From Tepidisphaera sp. (GTDB lineage Bacteria > Planctomycetota > Phycisphaerae > Phycisphaerales > UBA1924): a stretch of 64,000 nucleotides of DNA. Positions 28,718 through 38,039 of this stretch are shown piece after piece. Where the stretch lies: positions 62,001 through 126,000 of the forward strand of contig WGNV01000009.1 in the NCBI GenBank assembly GCA_016124375.1. Reading direction: 5' to 3'. The notes beneath the pieces were generated by a model. The model saw only the letters and a program-made list of their open reading frames with translations. It was not told the origin of the DNA and made no database searches. The first letter of the stretch is position 1. Each line of letters starts with the position of its first letter. The translations under genes and the position numbers were made by a program.

Positions 28718-30058
28718 ATGTTCAAACGCGTCCTCATCGCAAACCGCGGCGAAATCGCCCTCCGCATCATGCGGGCCTGCCGCGAAATGGGCATCGAATC
28801 CGTCTGCGTCTACTCCACCGCCGACAAAGACGCGCCGTACCTGAAGCTGGCGGACCGCGCCATCTGCATCGGCCCCGGCCCCTCCAAAGAGTCCTACCTC
28901 AACATCGCTCGCATCATCGCCGCCGCCGAGATCGCCGACGTCGACGCCATCCATCCGGGCTACGGCTTCCTCTCCGAACGCCCCGACTTCTCGCAGGCCT
29001 GCCGCGATTGCAAGATCGAGTTCATCGGCCCCTCGCCCGAAGCCATGCAACTGCTGGGCGATAAGGTCGAATGCAAGAAGACCGCCAAGATCAACGGCGT
29101 GCCCGTCTTCCCGGGCTCCGAGGACGCCATCGAAGACGAAGAAGAAGCCGTCAAGGTCGCCGCCAAGATCGGTTACCCCGTCATCATCAAAGCCTCCGCC
29201 GGTGGCGGCGGTCGCGGCATGAAGGTCTGCCACAACGAGGCCACGCTCCGCAGCCAGCTCCGCGTCGCCAGCCAGGAAGCCGCCGCGGCTTTCGGCAACG
29301 GCGCCGTCTTCATCGAGAAGTACCTCGAACACGCCCGCCACGTCGAAATCCAAATGCTGGGCGACAAGCACGGGCACGCCATTTACCTGTGGGAGCGCGA
29401 TTGCTCATTGCAACGCCGCAACCAGAAGGTGATCGAAGAAGCCCCCGCGCCCAACATCGACCGGGCGAAAGTCCAGAAGGTCGCCGAGTCCGCGGCCAAG
29501 ATGATCTCCTACGCCAAGTACGCCGGAGCCGCCACCTGCGAGTTCCTCCTCGACGGCAAGGGCGACTTCTACATGCTCGAAGTCAACACCCGCGTGCAGG
29601 TCGAACACCCCGTCACCGAAATGGTCACGGGCGTGGACATCGTCAAGATGTCCATCCTCATCGCCGCGGGAGAAAAAATCCCCTACAAGCAGAGCGACAT
29701 CAAGATCCACGGGCACGCGATGGAATGCCGCATCTGCGCCGAAGACCCCGCCCACAACTTCCGCCCCAGCGCCGGCCGCATCGACACCTGGGAAGCCCCG
29801 GGCGGCCTGGGCGTGCGCCTCGACAGCCACGTGGTGCCGGGATACGTGGTGCCGCCGAACTACGACAGCATGGTTGGCAAACTGATCGTGCACGCCGACA
29901 CCCGCGAGCAGTGCCTGAACCGGGCCGCCCGGGCGCTTCGCGAGTTCCACGTCGGGCCGATCAAGACCACCATCCCGCTGCACCAGCGCCTCGTCGAGAA
30001 CACCGACTTCCGCCGTGGGGGCGTGGACATCCACTACCTGGAACGCCTGCTGAAGTGA
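28718..30058 (+). CDS. accC: Acetyl-CoA carboxylase, biotin carboxylase subunit
   Basis: A 446-residue ATP-grasp enzyme that carboxylates the biotin of AccB using bicarbonate and ATP, the first half-reaction of malonyl-CoA synthesis. The N-terminal fold starts with MFKRVLIANRGEIA. ATP and metal residues align with the E. coli enzyme: K116, K158 in the glycine-rich loop ASAGGGGRGMK, H208 and K237, and the later VNTRVQVEHPVTE segment. The length is that of the family. AAGGG lies seven bases before the ATG and directly after the right arm of the inserted element. An R1 hairpin repeat lies 17 bases after the stop. Confidence 0.98.
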   Translation: MFKRVLIANRGEIALRIMRACREMGIESVCVYSTADKDAPYLKLADRAICIGPGPSKESYLNIARIIAAAEIADVDAIHPGYGFLSERPDFSQACRDCKIEFIGPSPEAMQLLGDKVECKKTAKINGVPVFPGSEDAIEDEEEAVKVAAKIGYPVIIKASAGGGGRGMKVCHNEATLRSQLRVASQEAAAAFGNGAVFIEKYLEHARHVEIQMLGDKHGHAIYLWERDCSLQRRNQKVIEEAPAPNIDRAKVQKVAESAAKMISYAKYAGAATCEFLLDGKGDFYMLEVNTRVQVEHPVTEMVTGVDIVKMSILIAAGEKIPYKQSDIKIHGHAMECRICAEDPAHNFRPSAGRIDTWEAPGGLGVRLDSHVVPGYVVPPNYDSMVGKLIVHADTREQCLNRAARALREFHVGPIKTTIPLHQRLVENTDFRRGGVDIHYLERLLK

Positions 30059-30074
30059 GGGCAAATCCCTCCTC

Positions 30075-30102
30075 ACGAGCCCGAAGCGCAAGCGAGGGTC
30101 TC
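30075..30102 (+). repeat. R1 hairpin repeat after accC
   Basis: A 28-base copy with stem GAGCCC / GGGTCTC and loop GAAGCGCAAGCGA, placed 17 bases after the accC stop in the sense orientation. Confidence 0.8.
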
Positions 30103-30142
30103 ACCGGCAATCGAACTACAAAACTAATCTCGCCACGTACGC

Positions 30143-31432
30143 TCACCCCAGCGCCACATCAAAGTACCGGAACAGCCGCTCCAACTCCTCGCCCGAGTTG
30201 TAATGCTGCAAGCTCACCCGCACCACGCCCTGATCGGGCAGCAGCCCGAACTCGGGCGTGAGCTCGTCGATGAGCCGCTTCGAATAAAAGTGTCCGAACC
30301 GAATGCCCAGCCCCTGCTCGTTGGCCCGGGTCGCGATCTCGCTTGATCGCCGCGTGGCGTGCACGAACGCCACGGTGCACACGCGCCCCGCCGCTCCCGA
30401 CGCGGGCCCGACCACGCGCACGCGCGGCTTGCTCGCCAGGTATTCGAGAAGTCGCGTGAGCAACCCCGACTCCAACTCGCTCACGCGCGCAAACGCCCGC
30501 TCGAACAGCTCGCGGCTCGGCGTCTCACCAACCCCCCCCGCTTCACCCGCCTCCGCCCCAGCCAAAAACGCCGCGTACTCGCTCAACGCGTTGATCGCCG
30601 CACACCCCTCGTGCGAGCACCCTCCCAGCTCAAACTTGTTGGGCAGTGTTTCGCGGGGAATAAAGAAATGATTCGGCCCGGTGAGCTCGCCAAACGCCTC
30701 GGCCGTGCCGCCCAGGGCCGCCATGTGGGGCCCGAACACCTTGTACGTGCTGTACACGTACCAATCGCACCCGATTCGCTTCATGTCCGGCGCCGCGTGC
30801 GGCGCGTACGCCACGCCATCCACGATCATCCGCGCCCCCGCGCCGTGCGCGATCCGCGTTGCCTGCGCCACATCCCACACTTCGCCCAAAATGTTCGACA
30901 CCTGCGGCATCGCCACCAGCCTCGTGCGCTTCGATACCAGCTTCGCCAGCGTCTCCATGCTCGGCCGCCACTGCCCGTCGGCGTGCATTTCGGTTGGCCA
31001 AAGCGTCACCTCAAAGCCCCGTGCCGCGAGCCGCGCCCAGGGCCCAACGTTCGCTTCGTGCCCCGCCGTCGCCACGATGATCTGATTCCGCCCGCCGCCC
31101 GTCCCCGCGTCGGCGTACGCGTTGGCCACCAGGTGACATAGCGCCGTCGTCGATGGCCCCAGGATCACGCTCCCACCCTCGGGCACGTTCAGGAAGACCT
31201 TCACCAGCTCGTGCGCGGCTTTCACATTTGCCGCCGCCCGCACGCTCGGCTCATACCCACCCCCAAGCTGCGCGTACGACGTCTCCATGTACTTCGTCAC
31301 CGCCTCGATCACGCACCGGGGCAACTGGCTCCCCCCCGCGTTGTCGAAGTACGCCACCTCCGACGCAAGCGCCGGAAACTGAGCGCGGATGTCCTTCAGA
31401 TTGGGCAACGCCGCCTTGGAACTCGTGAGCAT
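30143..31432 (-). CDS. Class V aminotransferase / cysteine desulfurase-like (CsdA-type fold)
   Basis: A PLP enzyme of about 429 residues. The fold signature AYFDNAGGSQLP opens the domain; H125 stacks on the cofactor, D205 (IVDGVAYAPH) holds the pyridine nitrogen and K231 (YVYSTYKVFGPH) is the Schiff-base lysine. The subgroup with DNAGGSQ and GVAYAPH includes cysteine desulfurase-like proteins and selenocysteine lyase relatives. There is no clear catalytic Cys loop as in SufS, so the substrate is uncertain. The start is also uncertain: ATG at 31432 fits the family length, while ATG at 31465 or TTG at 31492 would add residues. There are no functional neighbours. Confidence 0.85.
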   Translation of the reverse strand: MLTSSKAALPNLKDIRAQFPALASEVAYFDNAGGSQLPRCVIEAVTKYMETSYAQLGGGYEPSVRAAANVKAAHELVKVFLNVPEGGSVILGPSTTALCHLVANAYADAGTGGGRNQIIVATAGHEANVGPWARLAARGFEVTLWPTEMHADGQWRPSMETLAKLVSKRTRLVAMPQVSNILGEVWDVAQATRIAHGAGARMIVDGVAYAPHAAPDMKRIGCDWYVYSTYKVFGPHMAALGGTAEAFGELTGPNHFFIPRETLPNKFELGGCSHEGCAAINALSEYAAFLAGAEAGEAGGVGETPSRELFERAFARVSELESGLLTRLLEYLASKPRVRVVGPASGAAGRVCTVAFVHATRRSSEIATRANEQGLGIRFGHFYSKRLIDELTPEFGLLPDQGVVRVSLQHYNSGEELERLFRYFDVALG

Positions 31433-31604
31433 GCGAACATTGTTGGCGGAGCGCACCACCCGCATGCCGCCACGAACCCCAAAACCCCGCAAAACCCGAA
31501 ATCAACTTTTGTCCCTTCCCGCCCCGCGCACGGGCCGCGTGCGGGTATGCTGAACGCGGGGGAGGCCCGGCGCCGGGTCTGATTTCACGAAGGGTGATGT
31601 CGCC

Positions 31605-31931
31605 ATGAAGAACATTTATGTTGGAAACCTGCCGTACACCACGACCGATGACGAACTGCGCGAGCTTTTCTCCGAGCACGGCCAGGTCAGCCGCGCTCAG
31701 GTCGTCATCGACCGTGAGACCGGCCGCTCCAAAGGCTTCGGCTTCGTCGAGATGAGCAACGACGACGAGGCGGCTCACGCCATCGAAAAGCTCAACGGCT
31801 ACTCCATGGGCGGACGCGCACTCAACGTCAACGAAGCTCGCCCGCGCGAAGAGCGTGGTCCGGGTGGCGGCGGCCGCAGCGGCGGCGGTGGTGGCTACCG
31901 CGGCGGCGGGGGCTCACGCGGCGGCTGGTAA
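31605..31931 (+). CDS. Glycine-rich RRM RNA-binding protein
   Basis: A 108-residue protein with one RNA recognition motif (1-80): RNP2 is IYVGNL (4-9) and RNP1 KGFGFVEM (43-50), both with their aromatic residues intact. The C-terminal 28 residues are Gly/Arg-rich (GGGGRSGGGGGYRGGG). Bacterial proteins of this plan are often cold-induced and act as RNA chaperones. AAGGGTGA precedes the ATG. The leader contains a GGCCCGGCGCCGGGTC hairpin (about 31564-31579) that could be temperature-sensitive; this is a guess. It is followed by 177 bases without a recognisable feature. Confidence 0.95.
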   Translation: MKNIYVGNLPYTTTDDELRELFSEHGQVSRAQVVIDRETGRSKGFGFVEMSNDDEAAHAIEKLNGYSMGGRALNVNEARPREERGPGGGGRSGGGGGYRGGGGSRGGW

Positions 31932-32108
31932 TCACCCGCCCTTCGCCTTCGATCATCCGCAATATCGGTCCGTACGCCGCCCAAACCGCGATCGCTATTC
32001 TGCGCGCACATTCGCCTAGGCCCGGCGGGGTCCTCGTGGTACCCTTTTCCTCACGGGGCGTGCGATTCTCGCTCCACCAGTGAACCCTTTCTCCGGAGGT
32101 CTTGGAAC

Positions 32109-33188
32109 ATGCGAGTCCTGTCCATCTTCGCGGCTCTGGCCTTTGCCTCCTCCAGCGCCCTCGCCGCCGACACCTACAACTTCACCGTCTCCTCCCCTTC
32201 TTCCACCGCCACCTGGTCCTTCAACTACGCCGCCCCCATCGTCACCAGCCCCAGCGGCACCTCCTTCATCCTCGGTAGCTACAACGCCACCACCAACCCC
32301 ACCGGCACCCGCACCATCCCCGGCATCACCGGCGGCGACCTCAACGCCAACACCCCCATCAACATCAACAGCGGCTCCATCACCGCCTCGGGCTCCTCCG
32401 GCTCCGCCACCATCCACCCCGCCGGCGCCTTCGCCCTCACCATCGACACCGCCGCCAACACCGCCGGCGCCTCCGGCCTCACCGCCGATCTGCTCAACGG
32501 CTCCACCGGCAGCGCCAGCGCCTCGGTCTCCATCAGCTACAGCACCTTCCGCACCCGCCAACCCACCTGCACCATCCTCGGCCTGCCCCTCACCGTGCCG
32601 CTGGGCACCGCCACCCTCGAATCCATCACCGCCACGCAAGACGGCGCCGCCAGCGGCACGCTCTCGCCCACCGGTCCCAACACCTACTCCGTCAACATCC
32701 CCATGACCGTCATCGCCAACGCCTCCGCCTCCTTCATGGGCATGCCCCTGTCCGTCCCCCCCACGCCCGTCATGATCACCCTCACCGGCACCCTCACGCT
32801 CAACGGCGCCGCCGCCTCCTTCACCGGCGGCTTCACCATCAACAGCCAACAGGTCACCCCCGGCCCCACGCCCCTCGATCCCCTCCCTTTCACCGAGCCC
32901 CTGTGCAGCGGCAACCTCGTCTTCACCATCGTCCTGGGTGATGCCAACACCACCGTCAACACCAGCGCCACCATCGCCGCTAGCGGCACCCTCGCCCCAC
33001 CCGTGTGCGACCCCGACGTCAATCAAGACGGCGTCGCCGACCAGGGCGACGTTGATTACCTCATCAACGTCATCGCCGGCGGCGACAACCCCACCAACAT
33101 CGATCCCGACTTCAACCAAGACGGCGTCGCCGACCAGGGCGACATCGACGCCCTCATCAACACCATCGCCAGCGGCACCTGCCCATAA
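32109..33188 (+). CDS. Secreted protein with C-terminal dockerin-like repeats
   Basis: A 359-residue secreted protein. The signal peptide is 1-20 (LSIFAALAFASSSALA, then AD). Residues 21-295 are a Ser/Thr/Ala-rich beta-type domain without a recognised family. The last 65 residues hold two dockerin-like calcium loops with ligand spacing D1-x-N3-x-D5-x6-D12 (DVNQDGVADQGD, then DFNQDGVADQGD), separated by LINVIAGGDNPTNI. The same module ends four other proteins in this window. No cohesin domain is seen nearby, so the module may serve as a sorting or surface-anchoring signal. GGAGG lies before the ATG. Codons end almost uniformly in C. Confidence 0.85.
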   Translation: MRVLSIFAALAFASSSALAADTYNFTVSSPSSTATWSFNYAAPIVTSPSGTSFILGSYNATTNPTGTRTIPGITGGDLNANTPININSGSITASGSSGSATIHPAGAFALTIDTAANTAGASGLTADLLNGSTGSASASVSISYSTFRTRQPTCTILGLPLTVPLGTATLESITATQDGAASGTLSPTGPNTYSVNIPMTVIANASASFMGMPLSVPPTPVMITLTGTLTLNGAAASFTGGFTINSQQVTPGPTPLDPLPFTEPLCSGNLVFTIVLGDANTTVNTSATIAASGTLAPPVCDPDVNQDGVADQGDVDYLINVIAGGDNPTNIDPDFNQDGVADQGDIDALINTIASGTCP

Positions 33189-33208
33189 CACGCCCGCGCC
33201 ACGCAACA

Positions 33209-33236
33209 ACGAGCCCGAAACGCGAGCGAGGGTCTC
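33209..33236 (+). repeat. R1 hairpin repeat
   Basis: A 28-base copy with two changes in the loop, 21 bases after the stop of the preceding dockerin-type gene and in its sense orientation. Confidence 0.75.
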
Positions 33237-33423
33237 TTCCGCGCCGGGCCGCCATTCGCCACCAATCCCAGTAAAGTCCGCAAATCTCACGCGTGCGCGG
33301 ACCCGGCATCACCTCCGCGCCGTATCGGATAAGCCGCACGGCGCTCCCGCGTCGCGGCTTTGTGCCCCTTTCTCGCTCTTTTCGTCCTGTTTGCGTGCCC
33401 GGGATCGTTCAAGGAGCCCCATC

Positions 33424-34500
33424 ATGAAGCGTGAGATGCTCGCGGCGGCTGTCGTGTCGGCGTTCGCAGTCGCCTCGTTCGCGCAAGACACCTTGCCCTT
33501 CGGTGGCGAGATCGTCATCCCTGCCTCGCAGGTGAAGTACGCCAACCCTCCCCTGCGTGGCGGCTACCAGTCCCGCGCCCTCGCGCCGGTCTACGACAAC
33601 ATCTCCAGCGTCTTCGCCAACGGCACCGGCGGCGCTTACCTCGCCACCGAGATGATCATGGAGGATGTCAGCTTTGTCGGTGGGCCCTGGGCGCTGCCTT
33701 ATTCCAACCCCCGCGTCATTCAGTCCGCTTCAGCCGGCGTCGCAGTGCTCAACACCCCCACCAGCAGCTCGACAGACAGCTTTTTCCTGGTCTTCTGGAA
33801 TCCCGCCGATGTGAACTTCAACGGCGGCGACGGCCCCGGCACCAACATGATCCGCTCGGGCGCCACTCCGCTCGCCGCCTATTCGTTTGATCTCGGCACC
33901 GTCACCCCCGGCTTCGTCTGGCAGTTCACGTTCACCGGGCTCAATGTCACTGTGCCCGCCACCGCCAACGGCGTGTACGTGCAGGCCGGCTGGTGCAACT
34001 CCCCGGCTGGCCCGATCACCAACCCGCGCGACCTCAGCGGGTGCTACCCCGTCTGCGGGGCCACAGACCGCGGCATGGCGATCGGCAGCTGCAGCTTGGG
34101 CTTATTAAACCCCGCCTGCGTCGGTTCCACCCTGCCCGACTACGGACGCGACAGCCTGAGCGCATTGAACAACTGTTGCGCGGATCGCGGCATCTTCATC
34201 GGCCGCCCGAGCACAGATCCCGCGGCATGCAACGAGCACCGCCCCTCCGTCTCTATCGGCTCCACGCCGGCGGCCTATCAACTCCTCCTCGAAGGCGACG
34301 TCGTCGCTCCCCCAGCCTGCAACCCCGACGTCAACCAGGACGGCGCCACCGATCAAGGCGACGTCGACTACCTCATCAACGTCATCGCCGGCGGCGAAAA
34401 CCCCAACAACATCAACCCCGACTTCAACCAAGACGGCGCCAGCGACCAGGGCGACATCGACGCCCTCATCAACACCATCGCCAGCGGCCAGTGCCCCTGA
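33424..34500 (+). CDS. Secreted dockerin-type protein, tandem paralogue 1
   Basis: A 358-residue secreted protein, first of three tandem paralogues. The signal peptide is MKREMLAAAVVSAFAVASFA. The mature start PFGGEIVIPASQVKYANPP and the core blocks (YDNISSVFANGTG, EDVSFVGGPWALPYSNPRVI, FLVFWNPADVNFNGGDGPGT, LPDYGRDSLSA) recur in the next two genes. The C-terminus holds two dockerin-like loops (NPDVNQDGATDQGD and DFNQDGASDQGD). The domain is unassigned and probably beta-rich. It contains a Cys-rich stretch (CNSPAG, CYPVCGATDRG, CSLGLLNPAC) that the paralogues mostly lack. AAGGAG is at a good distance from the ATG. It is likely a surface or matrix protein. Confidence 0.83.
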   Translation: MKREMLAAAVVSAFAVASFAQDTLPFGGEIVIPASQVKYANPPLRGGYQSRALAPVYDNISSVFANGTGGAYLATEMIMEDVSFVGGPWALPYSNPRVIQSASAGVAVLNTPTSSSTDSFFLVFWNPADVNFNGGDGPGTNMIRSGATPLAAYSFDLGTVTPGFVWQFTFTGLNVTVPATANGVYVQAGWCNSPAGPITNPRDLSGCYPVCGATDRGMAIGSCSLGLLNPACVGSTLPDYGRDSLSALNNCCADRGIFIGRPSTDPAACNEHRPSVSIGSTPAAYQLLLEGDVVAPPACNPDVNQDGATDQGDVDYLINVIAGGENPNNINPDFNQDGASDQGDIDALINTIASGQCP

Positions 34501-34517
34501 CCCCCGTCACCCCGTGC

Positions 34518-34550
34518 CACCGAGGACGCTGCCGCGTCCTCGGTGTCTTC
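34518..34550 (+). terminator. Hairpin terminator between paralogues 1 and 2
   Basis: A perfect 12-base stem (CACCGAGGACGC / GCGTCCTCGGTG) with loop TGCC, followed by TCTTCT. It is 18 bases after the stop, so each paralogue is probably its own transcription unit. Confidence 0.65.
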
Positions 34551-34598
34551 TCCCTCACCACTCGTGCCTCACGTCTGCTTTCAAAACGGAGAACCAGC

Positions 34599-35708
34599 AT
34601 GAAGCGTGAACTCATCGCGGCGATCATCGTCCCAACCCTCGGCACGGCGGCCTTCGCACAAGAAGTCCTCCCCATCTCCGGCCCCGTCCAGGTCATCACC
34701 CCCCAAGTGGTCTACGCCAACCCGCCCATCCGGGGCGGCTACCAGTCCCGCGCCATCACCACCGTCTACGACAACCTCTCCAATGCCCTCGCCAATGGCA
34801 CCGGAAACTTGGCTCTGGGCAACTGCAATCAGGCCCTCGAAGATGTCAGCTTCACCAACAGTCCCTGGGCGCTCCCATACTCCGGCCCGCGCGTCATCTC
34901 AGGCTGCACCTTCGCCCTCTTCGCGCTCGGCACAACCCCCAACCCCAGCACCGACCGCGAGTTCCTCGTCTTCTGGGATCCCGCCGACGTCGACTACCAC
35001 GGCTTTTCCGGCCCCGGCACCAACATGATCCGCCCGGGCGCCACCCCACTGGGTGCCTACATCTTCGCCATCAGCGGCATCGGCACTCCCGCGGGGCAAA
35101 TTCATGTCACCGGGCTCAACGTCACGCTCCCGTCCGCCGCCAATAGCGTCTTCGTGCAGGTCGGTTGGCTCAGCCCAGCCGCCGGCGTGCCCGCCGACTG
35201 GAGCAACCTCTCCGGTCTGCTCGACGAATCCTGCCCGAACATCAACAACCGGGGCCTGGTCTTCGCCAGCAACAGCCTCGCGAGCCCTGGCGGCAACCCC
35301 GCCACCATCGGCACCACCCTGCCCGACTTCGGCCGCGACATCCTCTCCGGCGCGTTCACTTCCTCGCCCGGAGCCTGCTCCGATGCCGGAATCTTCATCG
35401 GCTCGGCGAACGCTCCCAGCACCGGCGGCCAGAACGAACACCGCCAACTGCTGAACGCCTCCACCGGCGTGCAAACCCAATACGGCTACCAACTCCTCCT
35501 CGAAGGCGACGTCGCTCCCCCCGCCTGCGACCCCGACGTCAACCAGGACGGCGCCACCGACCAGGGCGACGTCGACTACCTCATCATCGTCATCGCGGGG
35601 GGCCCCAACCCCACCAACATCAACCCCGACTTCAACCAAGACGGCGCCAGCGACCAGGGCGACATCGACGCCCTCATCAACGTCATCGCCGGCGGCCCCT
35701 GCCCATAA
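34599..35708 (+). CDS. Secreted dockerin-type protein, tandem paralogue 2
   Basis: A 369-residue protein. The signal peptide MKRELIAAIIVPTLGTAAFA is followed by the shared domain: YANPPIRGGYQSRAITTVYDNLS, EDVSFTNSPWALPYSGPRVI, FLVFWDPADVDYHGFSGPGTNMIRPGATPLGAY and SNLSGLLDESCPN. Two dockerin-like loops end the protein (residues about 308-369). It is closest to paralogue 3 in the middle part. The upstream GGAGAA is a weak ribosome site. A run of such genes implies duplication in place. An R1 repeat follows the stop by 15 bases. Confidence 0.83.
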   Translation: MKRELIAAIIVPTLGTAAFAQEVLPISGPVQVITPQVVYANPPIRGGYQSRAITTVYDNLSNALANGTGNLALGNCNQALEDVSFTNSPWALPYSGPRVISGCTFALFALGTTPNPSTDREFLVFWDPADVDYHGFSGPGTNMIRPGATPLGAYIFAISGIGTPAGQIHVTGLNVTLPSAANSVFVQVGWLSPAAGVPADWSNLSGLLDESCPNINNRGLVFASNSLASPGGNPATIGTTLPDFGRDILSGAFTSSPGACSDAGIFIGSANAPSTGGQNEHRQLLNASTGVQTQYGYQLLLEGDVAPPACDPDVNQDGATDQGDVDYLIIVIAGGPNPTNINPDFNQDGASDQGDIDALINVIAGGPCP

Positions 35709-35722
35709 CACACCCGCATCCT

Positions 35723-35750
35723 ACGAGCCCGAAGCGCCAGCGAGGGTCTC
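35723..35750 (+). repeat. R1 hairpin repeat
   Basis: A 28-base copy, 15 bases after the paralogue 2 stop, in the sense orientation. A second short hairpin (AAGACGC / GCGTCTT, about 35803-35829) follows before the next gene. Confidence 0.78.
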
Positions 35751-35870
35751 ATCCCGCTTCGGATAGACAAATCCGCTCGACTGTTGATGACATCAAAGAC
35801 GCCGCCGGGTCCTCAGCGTCTTCGCGCTCGCCGCCCGCTCGCCAAGTCGGTTTCCAAATCGGAGGCTCGC

Positions 35871-37919
35871 ATGCAGCGTGACATACTCGCGGCTCTCCTC
35901 TTTTCCGCCATCTCTTCCGCCGCCCTGGCCCAACAGCAACTCCCCTTCGGGGGCGAGGTCGTCATCCCGCCCTCGCAAACTGTCTACGCCTCCACCCCGC
36001 CCCGCACCGGCTATCAGCCCCGCGTCCTCACCGATATCTACGACAACATCTCCCTCACGTTCATGAACGGCACCGGCGCCACTTTCGCAGGTAGCTGCAA
36101 CCAGATCCTCGAAGACGTCAGCTTCGTCGGCGGCCCGTGGGCCCTGCCCTACTCCGGCCCGCGCGTCATCACCGGCTGCTCACTCGGCGTCACGATCGAA
36201 GTCATACCAACGGACTCCGCCACCGACCGCCTCTTCGCAGTCTTTTGGGATACCAACGACGTCAACTTCGAAGGCTTCACAGGCTCCGGCACCAACATGA
36301 TTCGTCCAGGCGCCTCACCCCTGGGCGCATACCTCTTCGACCTCGGCGCGCTGCCCGCCGGCTTCGCCTGGCATCTCGCTTTCTCCGGGCTCAACGTCAC
36401 CGTACCGCCCGCCGCCAACGGCATCGTCGTCCAGGCCGGCTGGCTGAAAACCGCCGCCGGCGTCCCGACGGACTGGAGCAACCTCTCCGGCCTGCTGCGC
36501 GAATCTTGCCCCAACGCAAACGACCGAGGCCTGGCCTTCGGCAGCAACACGCTCTTCGGCCCCGGCGGCAATCCCGCGTCCGTCGGCTCCACCCTGCCCG
36601 ACTTCGGCCGCGACATCCTCGCCGGCACGAACACCGGCCCCTCCGGCGCCTGCACCGATGCAGGCCGCTTCATCGGAACCCCCGGCGAGCCCGCCACCAC
36701 CGGCTCAAACGAACATCGCCAGATGAGGGTCACCCCCGAAGGCGGCTCTCTTACCCAATACGGCTACCAACTCAGCCTCCAGGGCGACGTGCAGAATTCC
36801 ATCCAGCCCTTTCCCCTCGGCTCCATCGGCGACAACGGCACATCGTTCCAACTGCTCGTGGGTACCTCGAGCGTGCGTTGGTGCTCCTTCACCATCGCGG
36901 GCGACGCCACCGACGCCGCCTTGCAGTTCCTTGATCTCGACACGGAGGGCTCCACGACCGATGTGGCGATTGGCCTCTATGACGACACCGCACACCTGCT
37001 CGCTACCGACGACAACAGCGGCTCGGGCACCAACGCACAACTCTCCTTCGGCGTCGGGCGACGCCCCGCCATCGGCGATGGGAAGCAATACGACGGCCGC
37101 AGCGGCCAGCTCCCCGCCGGCATCTATTACGTTGGCATTGCATTGGGCGGCTCGCTCTTCCAAGGCGGCTACTCGATCGTCCCCGCCCAAGGCCCCGCCG
37201 CCGAGGTTTCGCTGAACTTCCACACCAACGTTAACGGCTCGCCCCTCGCCCCATCCGTCCCGCCCATCATCGCCGCCGGCCACGACTTCGACGCCCTCTT
37301 CGGCCCCGTCGACCCCGATCAACCCGGCGGCGCATTCCGCCAGCTCACCCCCGCCGACACCGGCGTCGGCGGCGTCATCTGGGATCGCTTCACGCTCGCC
37401 TCCGCCATCGACGCCGCCCACTTCCTGAACCTCATCGCCTCGCAGTCCACTCTCTTCGCGCCAGCCCTCGCGTACATCTTTGACGCCGGCGGCAACATCG
37501 TGTACTCCGACGGCCCCAACGCATTCCCCAAGTTCATCATCGGTGGCCCCGGCCCCAACACCCCGCCCGAGGCCACCGCGGGCCTGCCCGCAGGCACTTA
37601 CTACCTCGCCAGCGTCCTCTCGCCCGCCGACGACCTTCGAAGCGTCACCTCCGGCCAGCGCTGGCACGTCCGAGGCCGCAACCTCGCCAACGCGACGCTC
37701 TCCCCCTCGCTCTTCGCCGGCCGCGCCGGCCCACCCTGCAACCCCGACACCAACCACGACGGCGTCGCCGACCAGGGCGACGTCGACTACCTCATCAACG
37801 TCATCGCCGGCGGCCCTAACCCCACCCACATCAGCCCCGACTTCAACAACGACGGCGCCTCCGACCAGGGAGATGTCGACGCGCTGATCAATGTCGTTGC
37901 GGGCGGCCCCTGCCCCTAA
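35871..37919 (+). CDS. Secreted dockerin-type protein, tandem paralogue 3, with an added PPC-like domain
   Basis: A 682-residue protein. The signal peptide (MQRDILAALLFSAISSAALA) and about 300 residues of the shared paralogue domain come first. A second part, roughly 310-430, resembles bacterial pre-peptidase C-terminal (PPC) type domains (ATDDNSGSGTNAQLSFGVG, then QLPAGIYYVGIALGG). A third beta-rich part (about 430-615) ends in LPAGTYYLASVLSP, and two dockerin-like loops close the chain. It is thus the long version of the two genes upstream, with an inserted module. GGAGG is present before the ATG. An R1 repeat lies 15 bases after the stop. Confidence 0.83.
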   Translation: MQRDILAALLFSAISSAALAQQQLPFGGEVVIPPSQTVYASTPPRTGYQPRVLTDIYDNISLTFMNGTGATFAGSCNQILEDVSFVGGPWALPYSGPRVITGCSLGVTIEVIPTDSATDRLFAVFWDTNDVNFEGFTGSGTNMIRPGASPLGAYLFDLGALPAGFAWHLAFSGLNVTVPPAANGIVVQAGWLKTAAGVPTDWSNLSGLLRESCPNANDRGLAFGSNTLFGPGGNPASVGSTLPDFGRDILAGTNTGPSGACTDAGRFIGTPGEPATTGSNEHRQMRVTPEGGSLTQYGYQLSLQGDVQNSIQPFPLGSIGDNGTSFQLLVGTSSVRWCSFTIAGDATDAALQFLDLDTEGSTTDVAIGLYDDTAHLLATDDNSGSGTNAQLSFGVGRRPAIGDGKQYDGRSGQLPAGIYYVGIALGGSLFQGGYSIVPAQGPAAEVSLNFHTNVNGSPLAPSVPPIIAAGHDFDALFGPVDPDQPGGAFRQLTPADTGVGGVIWDRFTLASAIDAAHFLNLIASQSTLFAPALAYIFDAGGNIVYSDGPNAFPKFIIGGPGPNTPPEATAGLPAGTYYLASVLSPADDLRSVTSGQRWHVRGRNLANATLSPSLFAGRAGPPCNPDTNHDGVADQGDVDYLINVIAGGPNPTHISPDFNNDGASDQGDVDALINVVAGGPCP

Positions 37920-37933
37920 CGCACCCATGCCTT

Positions 37934-37961
37934 ACGAGCCCAAAGCGCAAGCGAGGGTCTC
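37934..37961 (+). repeat. R1 hairpin repeat
   Basis: A 28-base copy with one change (GAGCCCAAAGCG), 15 bases after the stop of paralogue 3, sense orientation. Confidence 0.75.
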
Positions 37962-38039
37962 ACCGGCTTCCAACTATCAAAGTGCCCCACGCGCGCAATT
38001 GGGCTCGCACCACATCTCGCCACGCACGCGCCACTCACC

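Noticed and set aside
32016-33290. Glycine-rich 424-codon minus-strand frame
   Set aside because: It is antisense to a dockerin-type gene; its Gly/Val/Asp composition is the mirror of C-ending codons.
33000-37900. Tandem DNA repeats as a mobile array
   Set aside because: The repeated DNA corresponds to the dockerin-like coding modules in four adjacent genes, so protein duplication explains it.
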